This document shows, piece by piece, positions 1 to 7,259 of a stretch of DNA of 11,315 nucleotides; positions within the stretch are counted from its first letter, which is position 1; every line of letters starts with the position of its first letter. The stretch spans positions 1-11,315 of the forward strand of contig UQJV01000052.1 in assembly GCA_900541475.1 (NCBI GenBank). Reading direction: 5' to 3'. Made by a program: the position numbers and the translations under genes. Source of the DNA: an uncultured Collinsella sp. GTDB taxonomy: Bacteria; Actinomycetota; Coriobacteriia; Coriobacteriales; Coriobacteriaceae. The notes beneath the pieces were generated by a model that had not been told where the DNA came from, did not search any database, and saw nothing but the letters and a program-made list of their open reading frames with translations.

Positions 1-46
1 CCGGGTTCGGTCAGGCTTCCTCTGTACTCACGGATCTGCTCTGCGC

Positions 47-2263
47 TTAAGTCAGCTCTTTGGTGGCAGCGGGCTTGACCTCGGCGGCCTTCGGCGCAGG
101 CTTGGCCTTTACTGCGGGTTTGGCCTCGGCCTTAGCTTCCGCCTTAGGAGCAGCAGCCTTGGTCGTGGTCTTTTTGGCCGTCGTTGCAGTGCGCTTGCGC
201 GTGGTGGTCTTGGCGGTCGGCTTGGCCTCGACAGCTGCCTCGGCCTTGGGCTCGGCGGCTGCCTCCTCGGCCTTGGTCGCAGTAGCATTTGCGGCGGCCT
301 TCGGAGCGGCCTTGGTCGCAGTAGCCTTGACGGCCGTCGACTTCGTTGCCGTGGTCTTCTTGGCGGTCGTTGCCTTCTTGGCAGCGGTCTTTGCCGGAGC
401 CTTGGCGGCCGGCTTGGCCTCTGCGACCTCGGCCTTTACCTCGGGAGCAGCCTCGGCGGCTTTCTTGGCAGCGGCGGTGGTGCGCTTGCGCGCGGTCGTT
501 GTCTTGGCAGCGGTGGTCTTGCTCGCGGTCGCGGTCTTGCTCGCAGCGGCCTTCGTGGTCGTGGCCTTCTTCGCCGTCGTCTTATGAGTCGCGGTCTTCT
601 TTGCCGCAGGCTTTGCAGCAGGCTTGACCTCGGCCTCTGCCTCTGCCCCAGGAGCAACTTCAGCCTTCACGTCAGGCTCGGCCTTTGCGGTCTCAGCCTC
701 AACCGGCTTTTCCTCGGCCTTGGGCTCCGGCTCCGGCTCAGCGGCCACCGGCTCAGCCACAGCCTCAGGTTCGTCGACAACAGCCGCCGGCCTCTCAATC
801 TCCGGGTGCATAAAGAAGTACAGGTCCAGATATTTATCGGCCGAGCGCGTCCAGCTAAAGTCCTGGCTCATGGCCTGCGTGACCAGCTGATCCCACGCCT
901 CGCGGTTATCCCAGAACAGACGCGCCGCGCGGAACACCGCGTCGCCCATCTCGTCGCCGTTAAAGTTGCTAAACGAGAATCCCGTGCCCTCGCCGGTAAA
1001 CTCGTTATACGGAATCACAGTGTCCTTCAGACCACCGGTCTCGCGCACGATAGGCAGGGTGCCGTAGCGCATGGCAATGATCTGCGACAGGCCGCAGGGC
1101 TCAAACTTCGACGGCATCAGGAACATGTCGGCGGCAGCATACATGCGCTGCGACAGCGCCGGATCGAACTCGATGCGCGCGGCCATGGTGCCGGGGTACT
1201 TGTCCTGGAAGTAGCGCAGGCCGTCCTCGTAGTCGCGGTCGCCGGTGCCCAGCACCGCCACCTGCACGCCGCCGGCCAGAATGCGGTCGAGCGCGTACAT
1301 GACCAGGTCCATGCCCTTTTGGCGCGTCAGGCGCGTGACCATCACCATGAGCGGACGGTCGTCGCGCACCTCGAGCCCCAGTTCCTCCTGCAGCTTTGCC
1401 TTGCACACGGCCTTGCCGGAACGGTCCTCCACGGTGTAGTTGGCGGCAATGCGCTTGTCGGTCGCCGGGTCAAAGCCCGCCACATCAATGCCATTGAGGA
1501 TGCCCTGCAGCGCGTACGAACGCTCGCGCAAAACGCCGTCCAGGCCCTCGCCAAATTCGGGCGTCTGGATCTCGTTGGCATAGGTGGGGCTCACCGTAGT
1601 GATGGCGTCGGCATAGCGCAGGGCGCCCAGCATGTAGTTGATGCTGCAGGCGTCGCAACGCAGCTGCGAGGCGGCCGCCGGAATATGCGCCACACCTAGG
1701 ATGTCCTCCATCACGGTGTCGCTAAACTGTCCCTGGAACGCCACATTGTGGATCGAGAACACGGTCTTGACGCGGTCGTACAGCGGCAGGCCCTGGTAGA
1801 ACTCGCGCAAGAACACGGGCGCCAGTGCGGTCTGCCAGTCATTGCAGTGCAGGATGTCGCACTCAAAGCCGGCCGGCAGGTGCTGCAGGCTCTCGGTGAT
1901 GGCCTTGGAGAAGAACGCAAAGCGCTCGCCGTCATCAAAGAAGCCGTACGGATAGTCGCGCGCAAAGTAGCGCTCGTTGTCGATGAACATATAGGTGACG
2001 CCGTCGTGCTCGAGCTTCTCGAGTCCGCAGTACTCGTTGCGCCAGCCCAGGCTCACGTAAAAGTCGGAGAAGTGCTCCATCTGCGCCTTGTACTCGTCCT
2101 TGATGGTGGCGTACTTGGGCACCATGACGATGACCTCGGCGCCGGCGCGCACAAGCGCCGCGGGCAGCGAGCCCGCCACGTCGCCCAGGCCACCGGTCTT
2201 TACAAACGGTGCGCACTCGGCCGAGGCAAACACGATCTGCATCTTTTTGCTGGAATCTGCCAT
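47..2263 (-). CDS. glgA: Glycogen synthase (ADP-glucose, GT5) with long C-terminal Ala/Lys-rich tail
   Basis: Transfers glucose from ADP-glucose to the non-reducing end of alpha-1,4-glucan in the cytoplasm. The first ~486 residues are a full-length GT5 glycogen synthase: the N-terminal KTGGLGDV loop (residues 23-30), the R311/K316 pair in the TRLTRQKG segment, E388 in FEPCGL and the second TGGL loop near 409-412. The usual family length is about 480-490, but this protein is 738 residues. The extra ~250 residues are low complexity, an acidic Glu/Pro block followed by a basic Lys/Ala/Thr block, with no aromatic residue or cysteine. I chose the ATG at 2263 because GGGAG lies 5 nt upstream; an in-frame ATG at 2275 has no ribosome binding site and its own codons contain that GGGAG. 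Last gene of the glg operon in this window, 90 nt after glgD and preceded by a hairpin. The enzyme assignment is very secure; the role of the tail is unknown. Confidence 0.97.
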   Translation of the reverse strand: MADSSKKMQIVFASAECAPFVKTGGLGDVAGSLPAALVRAGAEVIVMVPKYATIKDEYKAQMEHFSDFYVSLGWRNEYCGLEKLEHDGVTYMFIDNERYFARDYPYGFFDDGERFAFFSKAITESLQHLPAGFECDILHCNDWQTALAPVFLREFYQGLPLYDRVKTVFSIHNVAFQGQFSDTVMEDILGVAHIPAAASQLRCDACSINYMLGALRYADAITTVSPTYANEIQTPEFGEGLDGVLRERSYALQGILNGIDVAGFDPATDKRIAANYTVEDRSGKAVCKAKLQEELGLEVRDDRPLMVMVTRLTRQKGMDLVMYALDRILAGGVQVAVLGTGDRDYEDGLRYFQDKYPGTMAARIEFDPALSQRMYAAADMFLMPSKFEPCGLSQIIAMRYGTLPIVRETGGLKDTVIPYNEFTGEGTGFSFSNFNGDEMGDAVFRAARLFWDNREAWDQLVTQAMSQDFSWTRSADKYLDLYFFMHPEIERPAAVVDEPEAVAEPVAAEPEPEPKAEEKPVEAETAKAEPDVKAEVAPGAEAEAEVKPAAKPAAKKTATHKTTAKKATTTKAAASKTATASKTTAAKTTTARKRTTAAAKKAAEAAPEVKAEVAEAKPAAKAPAKTAAKKATTAKKTTATKSTAVKATATKAAPKAAANATATKAEEAAAEPKAEAAVEAKPTAKTTTRKRTATTAKKTTTKAAAPKAEAKAEAKPAVKAKPAPKAAEVKPAATKELT
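50..805 (-). other. GlgA C-terminal low-complexity tail (acidic block then H1-like basic block)
   Basis: This part of glgA encodes residues ~487-738. Roughly residues 497-546 are Glu/Pro/Ala-rich with few lysines. From about 547 to the end the chain is almost entirely Ala, Lys, Thr, Pro, Val and Glu, with repeated KK-[AT]-T and PKAEAK-like units and two RKRT motifs (residues 592-595 and 689-692). It resembles the basic tails of histone H1 and of actinobacterial HU proteins. It is predicted disordered from composition alone. The reading frame is open throughout and continuous with the enzyme domain. Confidence 0.9.
268..325. repeat. 19-bp in-frame direct repeat inside the glgA tail
   Basis: CGGCCTTGGTCGCAGTAGC occurs at 268-286 and again at 307-325, 39 bp (13 codons) apart, so it is in frame and encodes a repeated Ala-Thr-Ala-Thr-Lys-Ala type segment. 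Looser repeats run across the whole tail; for example GCGCTTGCGCG is at 191-201 and 482-492 and also in the glgB tail at 7437-7447. These suggest growth by repeat expansion. Confidence 0.8.
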
Positions 2264-2286
2264 ATTGTCTCCCATGTTGCAATTCG

Positions 2287-2322
2287 AGAATAGCCGCCTG
2301 GCGCTAACCGGGCGGCTATTCT
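2287..2322 (-). promoter_or_regulatory. Hairpin between glgD and glgA (possible attenuator or mRNA-processing element)
   Basis: AGAATAGCCGCC at 2287-2298 and GGCGGCTATTCT at 2311-2322 are a perfect 12-bp inverted repeat around a 12-nt loop. In the loop GG/CC can pair further after one mismatch. In the glg transcript the hairpin sits 31 nt after the glgD stop and ends 23 nt before the glgA ATG. It has only a weak U-rich element (UAUUCU inside the stem) and no T-run after it, so it is not a textbook intrinsic terminator. The 23 nt left before glgA have no room for a promoter, so any effect must be on read-through, stability or translation. Confidence 0.7.
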
Positions 2323-2353
2323 ACATGTTACGAGCGATGTTGCGGTGCCAACG

Positions 2354-3481
2354 TTAACGTACGATGGTGGTGTCGGAAGTTAACGGAGCCTTGCCCAGCA
2401 CCAGGATGTTCTCGGGCGTGCCGCGAAGCTCGGTGTTGGTGGGGACCACGTTGTTCTTGTCCAGAATGGCGTTCTCAACGCGGGCGCCGCTCTTGATGAT
2501 GCAGCTCTGGTTGATGATCGAGTTGGTCACCGAAGCTCCTTCCTCGACCACGACGCCGCGTGACAGGATTGAGTTGCGCACGGTGCCCTTGATGATGCAG
2601 CCGGCCGAGATGATCGAGTTGCACGCGTGGCTGCCGGTCGCATAGCGCGAAGGCGGCACGTCGTGAGCCTTGGTCAGGATCGGGCGCTCGGGATCGAAGA
2701 GCTGGTCGGCGACGGTCTGGTCGAGCAGGTCCATGCTGCGGCGATACAGCGACTTCTCGCTAAACACGCCCACGACCTCGCCCTTGTACTCGTAGCTGCA
2801 CACGTCGATGTTGCCAAAGTCGCCCTGGAGTGCCTCGAGCAGGTCCAGATAGTCGGCGGCCTGGTAGTGGTCGATGATCTCGAGCAGCGTCTCGCGGTTG
2901 ACGATGCAGCAGTCCATGGAGGCGTTGTCGCCGTACACGACGCCGGCGCTCACGCCCGTCAGGCGGCCGTTCTCGTTAATCTCGAGCTTGGTCTCGTCAT
3001 CGACGTTGCGCGTGGCCTTGCAGTACACCACGGTCATCTGGGCGCCAGAGTTCTCGTGCGCCTCGATGATGGTGTTGAGGTCCATGTTAAAGATGATGTT
3101 GGTGCCCATCATCACGACATAGGGCTTCTCCGAGCGCTGGAACAGCGTCTTGTTGGAGATGATGTCGCGCAGCAGGAAGCGCATGCCGCCCTTGGTGGTG
3201 CCATACGCGTTGCCGGGCACCATGAACAGGCCGCCCTTCTTGCGGTCCAGGCCCCAGTCCTTGCCAGAGCCCACGTGGTCGATCAGCGAGCGGTAGTTGC
3301 CCGGCATGACGACGCCGACGGTCTTAATGCCGGCATTCATCATGTTGGACAGCGGGAAGTCGATCAGGCGGTAGCGGCCCGAAAATGGAACGGACGCGAT
3401 GGGGCGGTCCTTGAGCAGGACACTGCCGTAGGACGAAGAGTAGTTAGCGGTGATATAACCGATGGCCTTGCGATTGATCAT
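2354..3481 (-). CDS. glgD: ADP-glucose pyrophosphorylase regulatory subunit GlgD
   Basis: 375 residues, the usual GlgD length. It is homologous to GlgC (SGRYRLIDFPLSN at 34-46 matches GlgC GGKFRIIDFSLSN) and has a C-terminal left-handed beta-helix of isoleucine-rich hexapeptide repeats (~290-350). The catalytic features are lost: the GGxGxRL nucleotide loop is replaced by ANYSSSYGSVL near residue 12-22, and the SGDH aspartate by GTN at 126-128. In Geobacillus stearothermophilus a GlgD of this kind lacks activity alone but raises the activity of GlgC in a hetero-oligomer; the same role is inferred here. The start is the ATG at 3481, 4 nt after the glgC stop. Its ribosome binding site AAGGGGGAA is made of the last glgC codons, which implies translational coupling and balanced subunit amounts. 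A longer in-frame start at 3520 would overlap glgC and is not favoured. Confidence 0.95.
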   Translation of the reverse strand: MINRKAIGYITANYSSSYGSVLLKDRPIASVPFSGRYRLIDFPLSNMMNAGIKTVGVVMPGNYRSLIDHVGSGKDWGLDRKKGGLFMVPGNAYGTTKGGMRFLLRDIISNKTLFQRSEKPYVVMMGTNIIFNMDLNTIIEAHENSGAQMTVVYCKATRNVDDETKLEINENGRLTGVSAGVVYGDNASMDCCIVNRETLLEIIDHYQAADYLDLLEALQGDFGNIDVCSYEYKGEVVGVFSEKSLYRRSMDLLDQTVADQLFDPERPILTKAHDVPPSRYATGSHACNSIISAGCIIKGTVRNSILSRGVVVEEGASVTNSIINQSCIIKSGARVENAILDKNNVVPTNTELRGTPENILVLGKAPLTSDTTIVR

Positions 3482-3485
3482 CGGA

Positions 3486-4634
3486 TCATTCCCCCTTCCC
3501 GATAACGACGTCATTTCCAACGACGGCCGTATCCTTGGTGGTATCGACAGAGCCGAGCTTCACGCCCTCTTCGACCGTGGAGTTCTCGCCCAAAATAGCG
3601 CGGCAGATGTGCGCGCCGCTCTTAACGTGCGCACCCGGCAGCAGCACGGAGTCCTCGACCACGGCGCGCTCCTCGATGATGACATCGGTCGAAAGGATCG
3701 AGTGGCGAGCGGTGCCGTAGATCTTGCAGCCATTGGAGACCAGGCAGTCGTCTAGGCGGCCGTCCGGGCCAATGTAGTGCGGCGGACGCGTGGTGATGTT
3801 GGACATGATGGGGAAGTTCTTGTCGAACAGATCGAACTCGGGGTTGTTACCCAGCAGGTCCATCGAGGTCTCATGGAAGCTGGCGATGGTGCCGACGTCC
3901 TTCCAAAAGCCGTTGAACTCGTAGCTGTACAGACGCTTGCCCTCGCCGAGCAGCTTGGGGATGATGTCCTTGCCAAAGTCGTGGCTCGAGCGCTGGTCCA
4001 GAGCGTCCTCCTCGAGCGCCTCGATCAGCACGTCGGCCGAGAAGATGTAGATGCCCATGGACGCGAGGTTCGAATCGGGCTTCTCGGGCTTCTCGGTGAA
4101 CTTTGTGATGCGGCCGTCTTCGGGGTCGGTGGTCAGGATGCCAAAGCGGCTGGCCTCCTCCCACGGCACGGGCATAACGCTCACCGTGAGGTCGGCGTTG
4201 TTCTCAATGTGCGTCTTGAGCATCTTGCGGTAGTCCATGCGATACAGGTGATCGCCCGAAAGAATCAGGACGTACTTGGGGTCGTTGGCCTTGATGTAGT
4301 CCAGGTTCTGCGTAATGGCGTCGGCCGTGCCCGCATACCAGGCGCCGCCGGTCTGCGTCTCGTACGGCGGCAGGATCGACACGCCGCCGTCGCGGCTGTC
4401 CAGATCCCACGCCTCGCCGGAGCCCACGTAGGCATGCAGCAGGTAGGGACGGTACTGCGTCAGAACGCCCACCGTGTCGATGCCCGAGTTGGAGCAGTTG
4501 GACAGCGAAAAGTCGATAATGCGGAACTTGCCACCAAAGCTAACCGCCGGCTTGGCGATCTTTTGGGTGAGTGCCCCCAATCGGCTGCCCTGTCCTCCTG
4601 CGAGGAGCATCGCGATGCATTCTTTCTTACTCAT
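3486..4634 (-). CDS. glgC: Glucose-1-phosphate adenylyltransferase (ADP-glucose pyrophosphorylase), catalytic subunit
   Basis: Makes ADP-glucose and pyrophosphate from ATP and glucose-1-phosphate, the committed step of glycogen synthesis. 382 residues, typical of Bacillus/Clostridium-type GlgC. Visible motifs are the nucleotide loop AGGQGSRLG (12-20), AKPAVSFGGKFRIIDFSLSN (27-46), the catalytic-site SGDHLYRMDY (126-135, D128), the glucose-1-phosphate-binding FTEKP (179-183, K182) and FWKDVGT (243-249). The C-terminal ~100 residues form a left-handed beta-helix that normally carries allosteric contacts. The start is well supported: AGAAGGAG lies 6 nt before the ATG. It follows glgP by 104 nt, a gap with a 9-bp hairpin, and is followed by glgD after 4 nt. 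No tail of the GlgA/GlgB type is present. Confidence 0.98.
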   Translation of the reverse strand: MSKKECIAMLLAGGQGSRLGALTQKIAKPAVSFGGKFRIIDFSLSNCSNSGIDTVGVLTQYRPYLLHAYVGSGEAWDLDSRDGGVSILPPYETQTGGAWYAGTADAITQNLDYIKANDPKYVLILSGDHLYRMDYRKMLKTHIENNADLTVSVMPVPWEEASRFGILTTDPEDGRITKFTEKPEKPDSNLASMGIYIFSADVLIEALEEDALDQRSSHDFGKDIIPKLLGEGKRLYSYEFNGFWKDVGTIASFHETSMDLLGNNPEFDLFDKNFPIMSNITTRPPHYIGPDGRLDDCLVSNGCKIYGTARHSILSTDVIIEERAVVEDSVLLPGAHVKSGAHICRAILGENSTVEEGVKLGSVDTTKDTAVVGNDVVIGKGE

Positions 4635-4673
4635 CGATTTCTCCTTCTGTCATCGATGTTCCTAACCCATTAG

Positions 4674-4704
4674 CGACGGGCGCGGCGCACTGTCACGCCC
4701 GTCG
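4674..4704 (-). promoter_or_regulatory. 9-bp GC-rich hairpin in the glgP-glgC gap
   Basis: CGACGGGCG at 4674-4682 and CGCCCGTCG at 4696-4704 are perfect complements with a 13-nt loop. In the transcript the hairpin begins 34 nt after the glgP stop and ends 39 nt before the glgC ATG. No T-run follows it, so termination is unlikely; a 3'-end stabiliser or endonuclease-stop structure is the more natural reading. I see no promoter between it and glgC. Confidence 0.65.
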
Positions 4705-4738
4705 AGTAATGCCGTGCGGCAAAGGGAGCTCGCGCGCT

Positions 4739-7165
4739 TTATGCGTGCCAGATCTCGTCGCGATACTCGCGAATGGTGCGGTCGGACGAGAACCAGCCAC
4801 TCGAGGCGGTGTTGAGCAGGGCCTTGCGGTTCCAGGTCTCCTGGTCGCCGTAGCTGCCCGTGAGGTTCTCCCATGCATCCACGTAGCTACGGAAGTCAGC
4901 CATGACTAGGTCGGGGTCGTTGTTGTTCATGAGCTCGTTGTAGATGCTCTCGAAGTTGCCCGAAAGACCCGCAAACGTGTTGTCCTTGAGCTCGTCCATC
5001 ACGCGGCCCAGACGCTCGCGGTCGCCGTTGAGGGTATCCCACGCAAAGTAGCTGTTGGATGCCCAGAGCTTCTCGACCTCGGGGGCGGTCAGGCCAAAGA
5101 TGGCCTCGTTTTCGCGGCCGGCCAGGTCGGCGATCTCGATGTTTGCGCCGTCGAGGGTACCCAGCGTAATGGCGCCGTTCATCATGAGCTTCATGTTGGA
5201 CGTGCCCGAGGCCTCCTTGCCGGCCGTGGAGATCTGCTCCGAGATCTCGGCAGCGGGGTAGATGAGCTGGGCGTTGCTCACGCGGAAGTTGGGGATAAAG
5301 CAGACCTTCATGACCTCGTTGACACGGGCGTCGTTGTTGATGACGTCGGCCACGGAGTTAATGAGGCGGATGGTCTCCTTGGCAAAGGTGTAGCTCGAGG
5401 CAGCCTTGCCGCTAAAGATGAAGGTCGTCGGCGTCACGTGGAAGTTGGGATCGGCGATGCGACGGTTGTAGATGTCCATCACCTTCATGATATTCATGAG
5501 CTGGCGCTTGTAGGCATGGAAGCGCTTTACCTGGACATCGAAGACGGTGTTGGGGTCGATAACCAGACCGGTCTCGGCCTTGACGTAGGCGGCCAGGCGC
5601 TCCTTGTTAGCGCGCTTGGAGGCACCCACGGCCTTCAGGAACTCGGTGTCGTCCTTAAACTCCTTGAGTTTCTCAAGCTCAAAGGCGTCTTTGAGCCAGC
5701 CATCGCCAATGGCCTCGGTCACGAGCTTGGCGTAGGTGGGGTTGGCCTCGGCAAAGAAGCGACGGTGCGAGATGCCGTTGGTCTTGTTGTTGAACTTCTC
5801 GGGCGTCAGGGCATAGAAGTCCTTGAGCACGATGTTCTTGATGATGTCGGAATGGATCTTGGCCACGCCGTTGACGCTGTGGCTGCAGATCACAGACAGG
5901 TTGGCCATGCGAATCTCGCCGTCCCACAGGATGGCGGTCTGGCGCAGACGCTCCTGCCAGCCCTCCTTCGTGGTGTCGAACGACTCGTGCCAACGACGGC
6001 TGATCTCGTCGATGATCTGGTACACGCGGGGGAGGAGCTTGGAGAACGTGCCGATAGGCCACTTCTCCAAGGCCTCGGGCAGGATGGTGTGGTTGGTGTA
6101 GCTCACGACCTGCGTCACGATGTTCCAGGCGTCATCCCACTCGAGCTTCTTCTCGTCGATGAGGATACGCATGAGCTCGGGGCCGCACATGGCGGGGTGG
6201 GTATCGTTGGTGTGGATGGCCACAAACTGCGGCAGCAGCTCCCAGTTTTCGCCGTGCTCCTTCTCAAAGGTGTCGAGCAGGCTGTAGATGCCGGCCGAGA
6301 CAAACAGGTACTCCTGCTTCAGGCGCAGCAGACGGCCGTGCTCGCCGGCGTCGTTGGGGTAGAGGATGGCGCTGATGGCCTCGGCCTCGGCGCGCTCGGC
6401 ATCGGCCAGGGCATAGTCGCCGCGGTTGAAGGCCTCCAGATCAAAGTGCTCCTCGACCGGCTCAGCGGCCCAGACGCGCAGCTTGTTGACGGTCTCGCCG
6501 GCATAGCCCACCACGGGGATGTCGTAGGGGACGGCCAGGATGTCCTGCGTGTCCACCGTGCGGTAGAACGTGCGGCCGTTCTCCTCAAAGCCCTCGACGC
6601 GGCCACCAAACTTAATGGTCACGGCCTTATCCTGACGACGGACCTCCCAGGGATAGCCGTGGGTGAGCCACTCGTCGGTGGTCTCGACCTGGCTGCCGTT
6701 GACAATCTCCTGCTTAAACAGGCCGTAACGGTAGCGCATGCCATTGCCGTAGCCGGCAATGCCCTCGGCTGCCATGGAATCCAGGAAGCACGCGGCCAGA
6801 CGGCCCAGGCCACCGTTGCCCAGTGCCGGATCGGGCTCCTGGTTCTCGATGACGGACAGATCAAAGCCCATGTCGTCAAGCGCCTCGGCGACCATGTCGC
6901 GCACGCCAAAGTTGAGAAGGTAGTTGTCGAGCAGGCGGCCGATTAAAAACTCGATCGAGAAGTAGTACACGCGCTTCTTGCCCTCGGCGGTGACGCGGGC
7001 GTCACCCTTAGTGGCAACGGTGCGTGCTTTCTCGGCCACGAGCTTGGCCAGGGCGTTAAAGCGATCGAGGTCGCTGGCGGCCTCGACGCTCTTGCCGCTG
7101 ATGCTCATGACGGCATCGCGATAGAGCTCGGTAAACTCCTGCTTGTTGTCGAAGATCTTATTCAT
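4739..7165 (-). CDS. glgP: Glycogen/starch/alpha-glucan phosphorylase (GT35)
   Basis: Cleaves terminal alpha-1,4-linked glucose from glycogen with phosphate, giving glucose-1-phosphate, using pyridoxal phosphate. 808 residues, the normal bacterial length. Conserved segments run in order: YYFSIEFLIGR (67-77), the GNGGLGRLAACFLDS loop (116-130), HTNDTHPA (318-325), VSYTNHTILPEALEKW (354-369), QVKRFHAYKRQ (545-555) and the pyridoxal phosphate site EASGTSNMK, with Lys659 as the expected Schiff-base lysine. The site has Ser656 where many family members have Gly. The short N-terminus lacks the regulatory Ser14 region of animal enzymes. Start ATG at 7165 with AAAGGA 4 nt upstream. It lies 94 nt after glgB, so branching and degradative enzymes are co-transcribed; the phosphorylase may also shape chain length during synthesis. 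No low-complexity tail. Confidence 0.98.
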   Translation of the reverse strand: MNKIFDNKQEFTELYRDAVMSISGKSVEAASDLDRFNALAKLVAEKARTVATKGDARVTAEGKKRVYYFSIEFLIGRLLDNYLLNFGVRDMVAEALDDMGFDLSVIENQEPDPALGNGGLGRLAACFLDSMAAEGIAGYGNGMRYRYGLFKQEIVNGSQVETTDEWLTHGYPWEVRRQDKAVTIKFGGRVEGFEENGRTFYRTVDTQDILAVPYDIPVVGYAGETVNKLRVWAAEPVEEHFDLEAFNRGDYALADAERAEAEAISAILYPNDAGEHGRLLRLKQEYLFVSAGIYSLLDTFEKEHGENWELLPQFVAIHTNDTHPAMCGPELMRILIDEKKLEWDDAWNIVTQVVSYTNHTILPEALEKWPIGTFSKLLPRVYQIIDEISRRWHESFDTTKEGWQERLRQTAILWDGEIRMANLSVICSHSVNGVAKIHSDIIKNIVLKDFYALTPEKFNNKTNGISHRRFFAEANPTYAKLVTEAIGDGWLKDAFELEKLKEFKDDTEFLKAVGASKRANKERLAAYVKAETGLVIDPNTVFDVQVKRFHAYKRQLMNIMKVMDIYNRRIADPNFHVTPTTFIFSGKAASSYTFAKETIRLINSVADVINNDARVNEVMKVCFIPNFRVSNAQLIYPAAEISEQISTAGKEASGTSNMKLMMNGAITLGTLDGANIEIADLAGRENEAIFGLTAPEVEKLWASNSYFAWDTLNGDRERLGRVMDELKDNTFAGLSGNFESIYNELMNNNDPDLVMADFRSYVDAWENLTGSYGDQETWNRKALLNTASSGWFSSDRTIREYRDEIWHA

Positions 7166-7166
7166 A

Positions 7167-7202
7167 CGTTCCTTTCCCCCCGGGGATGTTTCTCCCGGAA
7201 CG
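7167..7202 (-). promoter_or_regulatory. Inverted repeat overlapping the glgP ribosome binding site
   Basis: CGTTCC at 7167-7172 and GGAACG at 7197-7202 are perfect complements. Between them short C-runs and G-runs (7176-7185, 7194-7196) can also pair. In the glgP mRNA the downstream arm is GGAACG, which includes part of the AAAGGA ribosome binding site, so the fold could partly hide it. The outer stem is only 6 bp, so this is tentative. Confidence 0.35.
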
Positions 7203-7259
7203 GTTATGACTTACATCCTACGCCTGACGGGGCGGGTAATTACAGTGGTAACGCTTTTG

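Noticed and set aside
1..46. Terminator or next gene downstream of glgA
   Set aside because: Only 46 bases remain; no hairpin is complete, and a GTG on the minus strand is closed by a stop after six codons.
60..587. Plus-strand Ala/Val-rich open frame that looks like a membrane protein
   Set aside because: It is the antisense reading of the Lys/Ala/Thr tail of glgA, where Lys and Thr codons give Leu/Phe/Gly/Val on the other strand; no ribosome binding site or independent support.
50..625. Separate histone-like or HU protein gene fused by a sequencing error
   Set aside because: The frame runs without a break from the GlgA catalytic domain through an acidic linker, there is no internal start with a ribosome binding site, and no HU fold is present; a tail is the simpler reading.
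2264..2275. Upstream ATG for glgA giving four extra residues
   Set aside because: No ribosome binding site before it, and the GGGAG that serves the ATG at 2263 would be inside the coding sequence.
7166..7259. Internal promoter in the glgB-glgP gap
   Set aside because: TAGGAT could be a -10 box but nothing like TTGACA lies 16-18 bp upstream; short dyads near the glgB stop (GTAAC/GTTAC) are too weak to call.
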